Both the position numbers and the translations under genes were made by a program. The notes under the pieces are model-generated. The model was not told where the DNA came from, did not search any database, and worked only from the letters and a program-made list of their open reading frames with translations. Positions 57,116 to 64,000 of a DNA stretch of 64,000 nucleotides are shown here, piece by piece; the first letter of the stretch is position 1, and every line of letters begins with the position of its first letter. Source of the stretch: JAPORY01 sp965215385 (lineage in GTDB: Bacteria; Pseudomonadota; Alphaproteobacteria; Rhodobacterales; Rhodobacteraceae); the NCBI GenBank assembly GCA_965215385.1, contig OZ244059.1, positions 1,054,001 through 1,118,000 on the forward strand. The letters run 5' to 3'.

Positions 57116-57876
57116 TTCATCCCGATATCCCGTAACGGGAGCACACACGAGCGAACCCTCTCTTTCAATAGGTTTTCGAAACCCGCTTACAACAATGAAG
57201 TGCAACCCCCGGCGTTTTTTGACTAGACTGCAGTGTTTATCTCAGCCGGGAGATTGACGCCGGGTTATCAAGAATGGTTCGCTGTGTTGTCAGTGGTCAA
57301 CAGCGGTCGCAATCTCTAACCGGGACTTTAGATCAGTCTCGGGTCAAGCGCAAGTAAAGTGCAATCCGATCTTTGCACCGGCACCGCGGCTGATCATGTC
57401 GACGGCTCGTCGTCACGCGATTGAACACTTTCGATAATGCCGGGGTTGAAGGGGGCGGCAGCCGCCTTTCCGTCTTGATCTGTCGGGCACCGATCGACGC
57501 GCTTCGGCGACACGATACGAAGCAACGGCAGATACCCCGATGCCGACTGGAACCGGGAATAGGCCCAGGCTTGTTCGCGGCGGCCGGCGGACCGATACCA
57601 TCTAATCAACACTCCGCAGGTGCCCGCGTCCGTTCTTTCATTCCACCAAGAACCGGGATTACCCAATTGTGCCCCGCGTTCTGACAGAAAACCCGTGACG
57701 GATTGGCAGACAGAGAGACGATGTTTTTCCCAGTAGCCGATGATCACGTCGATCATTATGCGGTCGCCATTTTGCGACGAGTATGAGCGTTCAGGCCTGG
57801 CCGCGGCCATCACCTCCTGCGGAGTGCGATACCCCAAGACCTGGCGTGAGCGCGTATTGAAAGCATCCGGCACGCG
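57116..57876. other. Region between dead higB and IS30, includes the IS30 3' tail
   Basis: Contains an inverted-repeat candidate at 57204-57266 and, from 57876 down to about 57760 on the minus strand, the frameshifted C-terminal end of the IS30 transposase (NTRSRQVLGYRTPQEVMAAA). The remaining open frame to 57394 resembles nothing. Confidence 0.4.
57204..57266. repeat. Inverted repeat CCCGGCGT / ACGCCGGG
   Basis: CCCGGCGT at 57208-57215 and its complement ACGCCGGG at 57257-57264, with 41 bp between. Could be a terminal repeat of an insertion element or a large hairpin; no T-run follows the second arm. Confidence 0.35.
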
Positions 57877-58743
57877 CTACACCGCCGCCGCCGTCACCGC
57901 GTGGAAATCGGTACCCTTCGGAAAATAGCCGCGGATCAAGCCATTCGTATGTTCGTTTAAACCGCGTTCCCAAGACGCATAGGGACGGGCAAAGCAGAAC
58001 GACGCGGATAAGGTTCGAGCCATTGTTTCATGCCGCGCAAATTCCTTGCCGTTGTCGGCGGTAAGGGTGTGCACCGGATACGGTGCCAGTCGGGTGCTAA
58101 TGCCCTCACCAACCGCCACCGCCGTTTTGCGACTAACCTTCGGTATTAACACGAGTTTCGACATCCGATCCACTAGTGTGACCAGTGCCCCTCGGTGCCC
58201 TTTGCCAATCACGGTATCCACCTCCCAGTCTCCAACCCGCGACTTGGCCGCAACGCACTCCGGACGCTCGGAGATGTCCACCCGGTTCGGAAGGCAGCCG
58301 CGCCCGCGGTCTCGGCCCGCCGTCACATTCGGCTTCTTGCCCCGACGGCGTAATGATCGCCATAACACCCCGCCGCGCTGCCGATCCGCCCGAATATACT
58401 GATAGATCCACTCGGCACTCACCGAAACCACCCCGTCGCGACGCAAACGACCCGCTATCGGCTCCGGACTCCATGCTAAAACCAAGAGTCCGTCAATCCG
58501 GGATGAGAGTTCCGCCGTCAGCTTCCAAGGCCGCGACGCCGCCCGGCGACGCTCTCGCGCCTTTTGTTCCGCTTGCTTGTAACGGTACCCCCGTTCACCA
58601 CTGTTACGACGAAGTTCCGGTGAAATCGTCGCCGGGTTGCGATTCATTTCGCGGGCGATGGCACGCAGCGAATACCCGCTTGCCTTCAAGGCGTGAATTT
58701 GGCATCGATCGGCGTCGGTCAGGTGGTGGTAGCCGTTTGGCAT
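57760..58743 (-). pseudogene. IS30-family transposase, C-terminal frameshift
   Basis: Start ATG 58743 (MPNGYHHLTDADRCQIHALK) has GGAGA ten bases upstream. HTH (YSLRAIAREMNRNPATISPE), DDE core: VGDWEVDTVIGKGHRGALVT (first D), VHTLTADNGKEFARHE (second D), then ERGLNEHTNGLIRGYFPKGT containing the E. At 57877 the frame ends (VTAAAV), and the family C-terminus continues in another frame (57873: PDAFNTRSRQVLGYRTPQEV). All three catalytic residues are before the break, so whether the enzyme is dead is not certain; a tail of about 40 residues is lost. No matching terminal repeats found. Confidence 0.82.
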
Positions 58744-58996
58744 CGGAATCTCCTTATAAAAAATCTTCAGAGATTCATACCAACTCCTAACCCCAATACG
58801 ACACCTGTGAGACAAGATCCTCTAAACCACAACATCGTAGTGTTGCACGTCAGAATTGAACGGACGCCATATATTTCTTTAAGTCATTGACAAATTGTTA
58901 TTTTATCCAGGGAATGTTAAACTTGGATTAAAGGTTCCCTCAGCCACCCCACTTCTGACCTTCGGGGCACGAAAGAAAACAAAACCGTTCAGCAAC

Positions 58997-60226
58997 TTAT
59001 TGCAGTAGCAGGGCAGTGGATGTTGGCTCCGCCCTTCGAAGTATTTGTTTGCGCCGTGTTGCCGACTTTAGCTGCCCACACGCTGCAAGAATGTCATTAC
59101 CGCGCGGTGTGCGGATCGGTGCAGCATAACCTGCTTTGTGGATGATGTCTGCAAATGAACGGATCCGGTCGTTGGTCGAGCGTTCATAAGGCGATAGCGG
59201 CCATCGGTTGAACGGGATGAGATTCACTTTTGCGGGAATCCCCGAAATCAGTCGAACCAGCCGTCTAGCGTCCTCATCACCGTCATTGACGCCGGCAAGC
59301 ATAACATATTCAAATGTAATTCGCTCCGAATTACTCAGTCTTGGATAGTCGCGCAACGCCGCTAACAATGTCGCGATGTTCCAGCGTCGATTAAGAGGGA
59401 CGAGTTCATCTCGGAGTTCGTCAGTCGTGGCATGAAAAGACACCGCGAGCAAGCATCCGATTTCTTCCGCAGCGCGGGCAATTTGCGGCACAACCCCTGC
59501 GGTGGAGAGCGTGATTCGTCGTCTGCTAATCGATATGCCCGCGCTATCCATCACGATTCGCATCGCGTCACGGACATTCTCAAAATTAAACAGCGGTTCG
59601 CCCATGCCCATCAAAACGATGTTGGAAATAAGCCGCTCCTCTTTCTTCGGCGCCCCACGCTCCGGCCAGTCGCCCAGATCACTTCGTGCGAGCAGTACCT
59701 GACCAACGATTTCAGCAGCAGTCAAATTGCGCACCATCGGCTGGGTGCCGGTGTGACAAAAAGAACAACTCAGCGTACAGCCAACCTGCGATGAAATACA
59801 CAATGTGCCACGGTTTTCTTCTGGAATATAGACGGTCTCAACCTCGTGCCCGCTGCCAACTCTGATAAGGTATTTGCGAGTGCCATCGACCGAAATATGC
59901 CGCGACACAACCTCTGGAATTGTGATAACGAAATGCTCTGCTAGGTGCGAGCGATAGCACTTGGCGAGGTTCGTCATTGCGCCAAAATCTCTAACCCCCC
60001 AGCAATACATCCACTGCCAAATTTGCGCGGTGCGCATTCGCACTTGATGCCTCGGAGTTCCGCGGCAAACCAGAGCCTCGGCCAATTCTGTGCGTGACAA
60101 GCCTGCTAAATTAACTTTTTTGTTGCCAATCTGTGCCGACCTCCTAGCGTTTTCGATAGTGCCAATTTGAGTTGTCTGTGCGGCCGTGCTTGGCAAATCA
60201 GTCAGTCTGACACCTAGCACCATCAC
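58997..60226 (-). CDS. rlmN: 23S rRNA / tRNA adenine-C2 methyltransferase RlmN
   Basis: Radical-SAM enzyme that methylates A2503 of 23S rRNA and A37 of some tRNAs. 409 residues, about 20-40 longer at the N-terminus than usual. The 4Fe-4S motif is GCTLSCSFCHTGTQ (Cys150, Cys154, Cys157); the C-terminal catalytic cysteine is in NDILAACGQLKS; other blocks are NIVLMGMGEPLFNFENVRDA and ITLSTAGVVPQI. The longer N-terminus suggests the real start may be an internal codon before NKKVNLAGLSRTELAE. Stands alone. Confidence 0.95.
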   Translation of the reverse strand: MMVLGVRLTDLPSTAAQTTQIGTIENARRSAQIGNKKVNLAGLSRTELAEALVCRGTPRHQVRMRTAQIWQWMYCWGVRDFGAMTNLAKCYRSHLAEHFVITIPEVVSRHISVDGTRKYLIRVGSGHEVETVYIPEENRGTLCISSQVGCTLSCSFCHTGTQPMVRNLTAAEIVGQVLLARSDLGDWPERGAPKKEERLISNIVLMGMGEPLFNFENVRDAMRIVMDSAGISISRRRITLSTAGVVPQIARAAEEIGCLLAVSFHATTDELRDELVPLNRRWNIATLLAALRDYPRLSNSERITFEYVMLAGVNDGDEDARRLVRLISGIPAKVNLIPFNRWPLSPYERSTNDRIRSFADIIHKAGYAAPIRTPRGNDILAACGQLKSATRRKQILRRAEPTSTALLLQ

Positions 60227-60332
60227 CTTTTTCCTCTCAACCAGTTCCTTGCGGGATTACGCCACCCAGCAGTTAAGCAGTGACATTTCGTGACAATTCA
60301 CAGTTCACATGATCAAGTAACTAAAGTTGCGC

Positions 60333-60890
60333 TCAACCGCTACAGTGCTTTGCGGCTTCGGTGTGGGACGCGGTAAAACCAATGAGAGAAAAAGTGTCAA
60401 TTGTATCAGTTCCGCGTTGAGATCTACCGCGAACAATGGCAGTTTTCCCCTTCTTCATGGCTGCAATAATTGTTGCGTCATCCGCTTCAGTTTCTGGCCA
60501 CGCCCACTCTGCATGAGTCTCCCCCGTTTCCTCGGTACCAGGAAGCAAAACAAACTTGTTACCATCAATTTCCAAATCCACTGTTGTCCCCTCCGCAAAT
60601 GGATAGCCGCTGGTGAAGGCCACCTGTCCTGTTACTGATTTTGATGGAAAATGGTGTACCATGAGTTGAGTCGTGCCTCGACGCACAGCGACCGCTCGAC
60701 CGTTGCGCTGATTAAGGGTCTCTTTCGGTGCCGATACGCTCCAGCATTGTTTCGGATTACTCTCTACGAACACGCTCCAATCGCTGTTCGCCGCAACCCG
60801 ATTATTGCTCCGCTCCTGTCCGAGCACTAATGAAGAACTTGTTGCAACAAGGCATAGCCCTAGACAAATGCGAAAAAAAGTAAATCCCAT
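60333..60890 (-). CDS. Invasion-associated locus B (IalB) family protein
   Basis: 185 residues with a signal peptide (FFRICLGLCLVATSSSLVLG). IalB-family marks: ANSDWSVFVESNPKQCWSVS, HFPSKSVTGQVAFTSGYPFA, EIDGNKFVLLPG, DDATIIAAMKKGKTAIVRGR, TDTIDTFSLIGFTASHTEA. The name comes from Bartonella invasion, but the family is widespread in alphaproteobacteria with unknown periplasmic function. Start ATG 60890 was chosen for the signal peptide; a TTG 21 bases earlier is possible. Confidence 0.87.
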   Translation of the reverse strand: MGFTFFRICLGLCLVATSSSLVLGQERSNNRVAANSDWSVFVESNPKQCWSVSAPKETLNQRNGRAVAVRRGTTQLMVHHFPSKSVTGQVAFTSGYPFAEGTTVDLEIDGNKFVLLPGTEETGETHAEWAWPETEADDATIIAAMKKGKTAIVRGRSQRGTDTIDTFSLIGFTASHTEAAKHCSG

Positions 60891-61560
60891 GTCCTCGCTC
60901 TCTCCAGCCAACGAATTACGTCCTGCCCGCGTCTGAAGGCATCAACTGATCGCCTCCGCTCATATTACTAACACGATTCAAGTCAGGCAAGAAGAGATGA
61001 GTCCACATCTACCGCTAACTAACGCGCCGGGCACCCACTTTGAAGCTTTGACTTAAGCGCGTCTTCAATGCGCGCGAGTAAAACCCCATAAACAGAAACC
61101 CCATAAACAGAAACCGCAATCATGGCTCGTACGTGTTGGATAGTTAAGCCCCGACTTCCTAAAAAATCAATTCACACAACTTGTATTTGTTCGATAAGTT
61201 GCGCAACAAAAATAGTGATGAACACCAATTGCTTGCAACTTGCTCTTTTAAGTGTTGGATCTCGTTCGGCACTTGCCTTTCGGTTGATAGGATCCACTTA
61301 CGTCTCGTGCCATCGACATGCAATCAAGCATTAAGCAGAAAAGCTGCAGAAACGAAAGCAAAATAGCCATGAATTTGTTGCATCGCCAGCGTCCATAATG
61401 GATCAAAATTAAGTGACGACTGAACTGAACCGACATTCGTCACCTTCGAAATCCGCTGAAATCACACGAATAATCAACCGATGTCATTGAACTCTGCACT
61501 CAATGGTTTTCGATTTTTCAATAGGATATGAGACGATTCTCAAATTAATGTTACACCAAA
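60891..61560. other. Intergenic before the TolC-family gene
   Basis: About 670 bp between divergent ialB-type and tolC-type genes. A short tandem duplication AACCCCATAAACAGA occurs at about 61081 and 61096. A 70-codon frame at 61122 is not supported. Presumably holds the promoters. Confidence 0.4.
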
Positions 61561-63279
61561 ATGAGTCGACAATGCCCAAGAAGTATGCAGTTGAGAATTG
61601 TATTGGTGAACTTTAAACACCCAACCCGTCTTGTTAAGAGTTTATATCGCACTGTTTTGGAAATTTCTGCAGACAGCTCAAAATTTCGCAAAGATGCAGC
61701 AAACCTTTGCCTAAAGGTGGCTTTGCTGTGTTGCTGCTGCGTGGCGTGTGGTGCTCAGTTTAATTCCGACGACGGCTTGCCGAGCTTCGTTCAAGCAAAC
61801 GATACCGCACCGACCGCAGTACCGGAATGCGAAGAAGGAGAGTCATCTGACTGCCTTAGCCAGCTTGCTGTAACAACAACGGAAGAATTAGCAGCAGATT
61901 TTGCGCTACGGAATGGGAATCAAAGTCCAACCGAAGACACTTTTTCAGAGTCGTCTGAAACCCAGATCGTTGAACTGACGCTGCAAGAGGCAATCGCGCA
62001 CGCTCTGGAATTCAACCGTGACCTAATTAATGCTCGCCTCAATCGTGAAATTGAGCGTCTAGAGTTTGAAATTACCGAAGAAGATCGATGGAGCCCAAGA
62101 TACGAAATAAGTCCGTCTCTCAGCAATTCACCAAATAGCCGCAGTGCTGGTCTGGTGTCCAGATTGACGGTTGCCGTGCCCACGGGCACGGGTGCCAACT
62201 TTGGTGTTACGCTTGATGGTCCGACAGCAAACAGCAACAACACTGAAACTCTTGGCCGGATATCCTTCACCCTCTCTCATCCAGTTCTTCGAGGTGCCGG
62301 ACGCGGGATCGCAACGCTACCTGTTGAAACGGCTCGGATTGCTGAAGAAAGGCGCATTCTCGCTTTGAGAGATGCGGTGGCAGGAGTTGTCCGACAGGTA
62401 CAGACGAATTATCGTTCCCTCTACCAAAGTTACCAACAATTGGAGATCGCCGAGGGAGCCCTGCAACGCGCACAGAATCAGCAAAATGTAACCAAGGCCT
62501 TGATTGAAGTGGGCCGCACCGCCCGCCGCGAGTTGATTCGATCAGAAGCGACGCTCGCAAATCGCGAACTGTCGCTAGCGGGAGCCCGCAATTCCCTAGA
62601 AACAGCGAATTTTAATTTCGTCAATCTCGTCGGACTAGAAGGAAATGTTCGGGTCTTACCAATCGATGAGTTGCAGGCAACAAGACGCGAAGGTCCGCTT
62701 GTGCCAGACATCGACGATGTCCTAAATCGTCGATCCGACTATCGGCAAGCTGAACTTGCGGTTGTCAGTGCCGACATCAGTCTTAAACAGGCCGAGAACA
62801 ATTTGCTTCCCAACATAACGCTTGGATTAAGTGCCGATCATAGTGACGGTACAATATCTGGTCCTAGGTTGACTCTCGGCACCACAATTCAGTTAAATGA
62901 TCGACAACCGAGGCTTCGTCTACTAAGAGCAAGAAATGCAAAAAGAATAGCCGAGGGTGACCTTGTCGAACGGCGACGGTTGATCGAGAATAACCTTCGA
63001 CAAGCCGCGACGAGCGTGGAAGAAAGACTTCGGCAGATTGAATTGGCGATAAACGCCCGTGAGTTGGCGGCAGAAAATCTTGAAATCGAGCGGAGCAAAT
63101 TTGACCAGGGATTATCATCGGCCTTCCAAGTATCCTCTCTTGGCGACGATCTTGTTGCCGCCGAGCGAGCAGAAATTAATGCCGTTATTTCATACTTAAA
63201 CGCGCTTACTGAGCTTGATCAGGCCACTGGACGCACACTGGAGCAGCGCGGGATTCAGTTGGATGCCACTTCACCATGA
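61561..63279 (+). CDS. TolC-family outer-membrane efflux protein
   Basis: 572 residues. An odd Cys-rich hydrophobic segment (LCLKVALLCCCCVACGAQF near residues 50-70) looks like a signal sequence, so the real start may be later than 61561. Then a Glu/Asp/Ser-rich spacer and the TolC (OEP) domain: VELTLQEAIAHALEFNRDLI, long helices (REIERLEFEITEEDRWSPRY; ERLRQIELAINARELAAENL) and two repeat halves. The 3' end overlaps the next gene (ATGA), so it is made with the PAS-adaptor protein, forming an outer-membrane channel plus adaptor pair. Confidence 0.88.
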   Translation: MSRQCPRSMQLRIVLVNFKHPTRLVKSLYRTVLEISADSSKFRKDAANLCLKVALLCCCCVACGAQFNSDDGLPSFVQANDTAPTAVPECEEGESSDCLSQLAVTTTEELAADFALRNGNQSPTEDTFSESSETQIVELTLQEAIAHALEFNRDLINARLNREIERLEFEITEEDRWSPRYEISPSLSNSPNSRSAGLVSRLTVAVPTGTGANFGVTLDGPTANSNNTETLGRISFTLSHPVLRGAGRGIATLPVETARIAEERRILALRDAVAGVVRQVQTNYRSLYQSYQQLEIAEGALQRAQNQQNVTKALIEVGRTARRELIRSEATLANRELSLAGARNSLETANFNFVNLVGLEGNVRVLPIDELQATRREGPLVPDIDDVLNRRSDYRQAELAVVSADISLKQAENNLLPNITLGLSADHSDGTISGPRLTLGTTIQLNDRQPRLRLLRARNAKRIAEGDLVERRRLIENNLRQAATSVEERLRQIELAINARELAAENLEIERSKFDQGLSSAFQVSSLGDDLVAAERAEINAVISYLNALTELDQATGRTLEQRGIQLDATSP

Positions 63280-64000
63280 CGCAATCAATTCAACAAAATT
63301 CTGAAATCTATCGAGTCCTCTTGGAGAACCTCTCCGACGGGGTATTAGTGGTCAATTTCGACGGCAGTGTTCGCATCGCGAATTCCGCCTTCTGTCAAAT
63401 TTTTGGCCTCCAGAAAGGAGCTGTCGAAACGGCATCATTTGGAGAAATCTTCGCGACCGTCGAAGGGCTTGATGAGTTCACCGAGACGGTACTGGATGCT
63501 GTTTACAGCCAACACAACGTCGAAAAGAAGATTATCGACTTAACCATTAGCGAAAAACAACAATCTTTGTCGCTAACGACAACATATATGACTTCTGATT
63601 CTGGTGGCGATGCCGAGCGTCAGGCCGTGATCGTAGCGGTCTCCGATATCACCGAGATAAAGAAACTGCATGAATCCGAATTACGCCTTGCGAAGGTGGT
63701 TGAGTCGCAGCTTAGCGAACTACAATCGGCTTATCGTGACTTAGAAACTCGAAGCAGCGAACTCTCGACCATTCGGCGGAGTGTTCGCGTTGCTAGATTT
63801 AGTGCTTTCATCCTCGTGCTCGGCCTGTTCGTCGGAATTGCGGCGTGGCGAATTCAGCCACTCGATTTGTTTGCAACTGTTTCTTCTCGGGTGACTGCGG
63901 CCGATCCTTTCCCCAACGAAACTGCAGAAGCTAGCGTCCCAGCATTTCAAACAGTGGTGGTCGAGCCACGAGAATTGAACTCTACAATTGCGCTACGTGG
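63276..64000 (+). CDS. PAS domain protein with membrane helix and start of RND-type adaptor domain (partial)
   Basis: 241 codons to the window edge. Order: N-terminal PAS domain (YRVLLENLSDGVLVVNFDGS, VRIANSAFCQIFGLQKGA; PAS-associated part AVIVAVSDITEIKKLHESEL), coiled coil (LAKVVESQLSELQSAYRDLE), one membrane helix (FSAFILVLGLFVGIAAWRIQ), then periplasmic FQTVVVEPRELNSTIALRG at the edge, which matches the first strand of RND/HlyD membrane-fusion proteins. It overlaps the TolC-family gene by ATGA. The sense would be an adaptor with a cytoplasmic sensor. The adaptor part is only about 20 residues in view, so that half is inference. Confidence 0.72.
   Translation, partial: MTQSIQQNSEIYRVLLENLSDGVLVVNFDGSVRIANSAFCQIFGLQKGAVETASFGEIFATVEGLDEFTETVLDAVYSQHNVEKKIIDLTISEKQQSLSLTTTYMTSDSGGDAERQAVIVAVSDITEIKKLHESELRLAKVVESQLSELQSAYRDLETRSSELSTIRRSVRVARFSAFILVLGLFVGIAAWRIQPLDLFATVSSRVTAADPFPNETAEASVPAFQTVVVEPRELNSTIALR

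Noticed and set aside
63955..64000. tRNA-like T-arm sequence on the minus strand (GAGTTCAATTCTC)
   Set aside because: The stem does not close properly, no acceptor partner is in view, and the plus strand is an open frame that fits an adaptor protein.
1..64000. CRISPR array
   Set aside because: No regularly spaced direct repeats found in any intergenic stretch.

Overview
The window looks like the chromosome of an alphaproteobacterium undergoing genome erosion. Alphaproteobacterial signs are the ruvC-ruvA-ruvB / ybgC-tolQ-tolR-tolA-tolB / pal-cpoB-tilS-ftsH order, a phosphatidylcholine synthase, a DUF1127 protein, an IalB-family protein, and the DUF484-xerC pair beside fsa and priA. Erosion signs are that intact genes fill only about 60% of the 64 kb by my coordinates, while many recognisable genes carry in-frame stops or frameshifts (ISAzo13-, IS4- and IS30-type transposases, another large DDE transposase, a primase-helicase, higBA and a beta-family protein). 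This combination is typical of a host-associated or recently bottlenecked bacterium; the host cannot be told from the window. No rRNA, tRNA or CRISPR array was found. Layout: 1-3.97 kb holds the 5' part of katG (minus), an exported metallo-beta-lactamase-fold protein and a GlcD/D-2-hydroxyglutarate dehydrogenase-type flavoprotein. 4-9.6 kb is mostly decayed sequence with two dead transposases around intact truA. 9.66-11.32 kb is an intact, tightly overlapping three-gene cassette (RelE-like small protein, XRE-type HTH protein, unknown 218-residue protein). 12.8-15.8 kb is ileS, followed by a decayed exported-protein gene. 17-25.9 kb carries pcs, xerC and DUF484 (one minus-strand operon), fsa, priA, an MFS transporter, prmA and a DUF1127 gene. 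26.1-28.5 kb is a dead TOTE-type primase-helicase. 29-35.6 kb is ruvCAB followed by ybgC-tolQRAB, ending in an intrinsic terminator. 35.7-43.7 kb is an approximately 8 kb accessory block that separates tolB from pal. It holds a dead transposase, an exported Calx-beta-like protein, a striking DHCR24-type (delta24-sterol reductase-like) flavoprotein, integrase debris, and an exported protein whose first codons contain a run of ten C. 43.7-48.5 kb resumes the cell-envelope operon with pal, cpoB, tilS and ftsH; fhs (formate-THF ligase) follows. 50.4-57.9 kb is a defence-like island. A 180-bp decayed duplication lies upstream of a small RHH-like ORF, an MT-A70 methyltransferase and a BglII-like nuclease (a type II restriction-modification pair), then a membrane protein, an ImmA/IrrE protease, a dead beta-family protein, dead higB with frameshifted higA, and a broken IS30 element. 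59-64 kb holds rlmN, an IalB-family protein, a TolC-family outer-membrane protein and, overlapping it, the start of a protein that joins a cytoplasmic PAS domain through a membrane helix to what looks like the beginning of an RND periplasmic adaptor. The best candidates for something undescribed are the intact three-gene cassette at 9.66-11.32 kb, the PAS-adaptor fusion with TolC at 61.5-64 kb, the DHCR24 homologue, and the poly-C exported protein.
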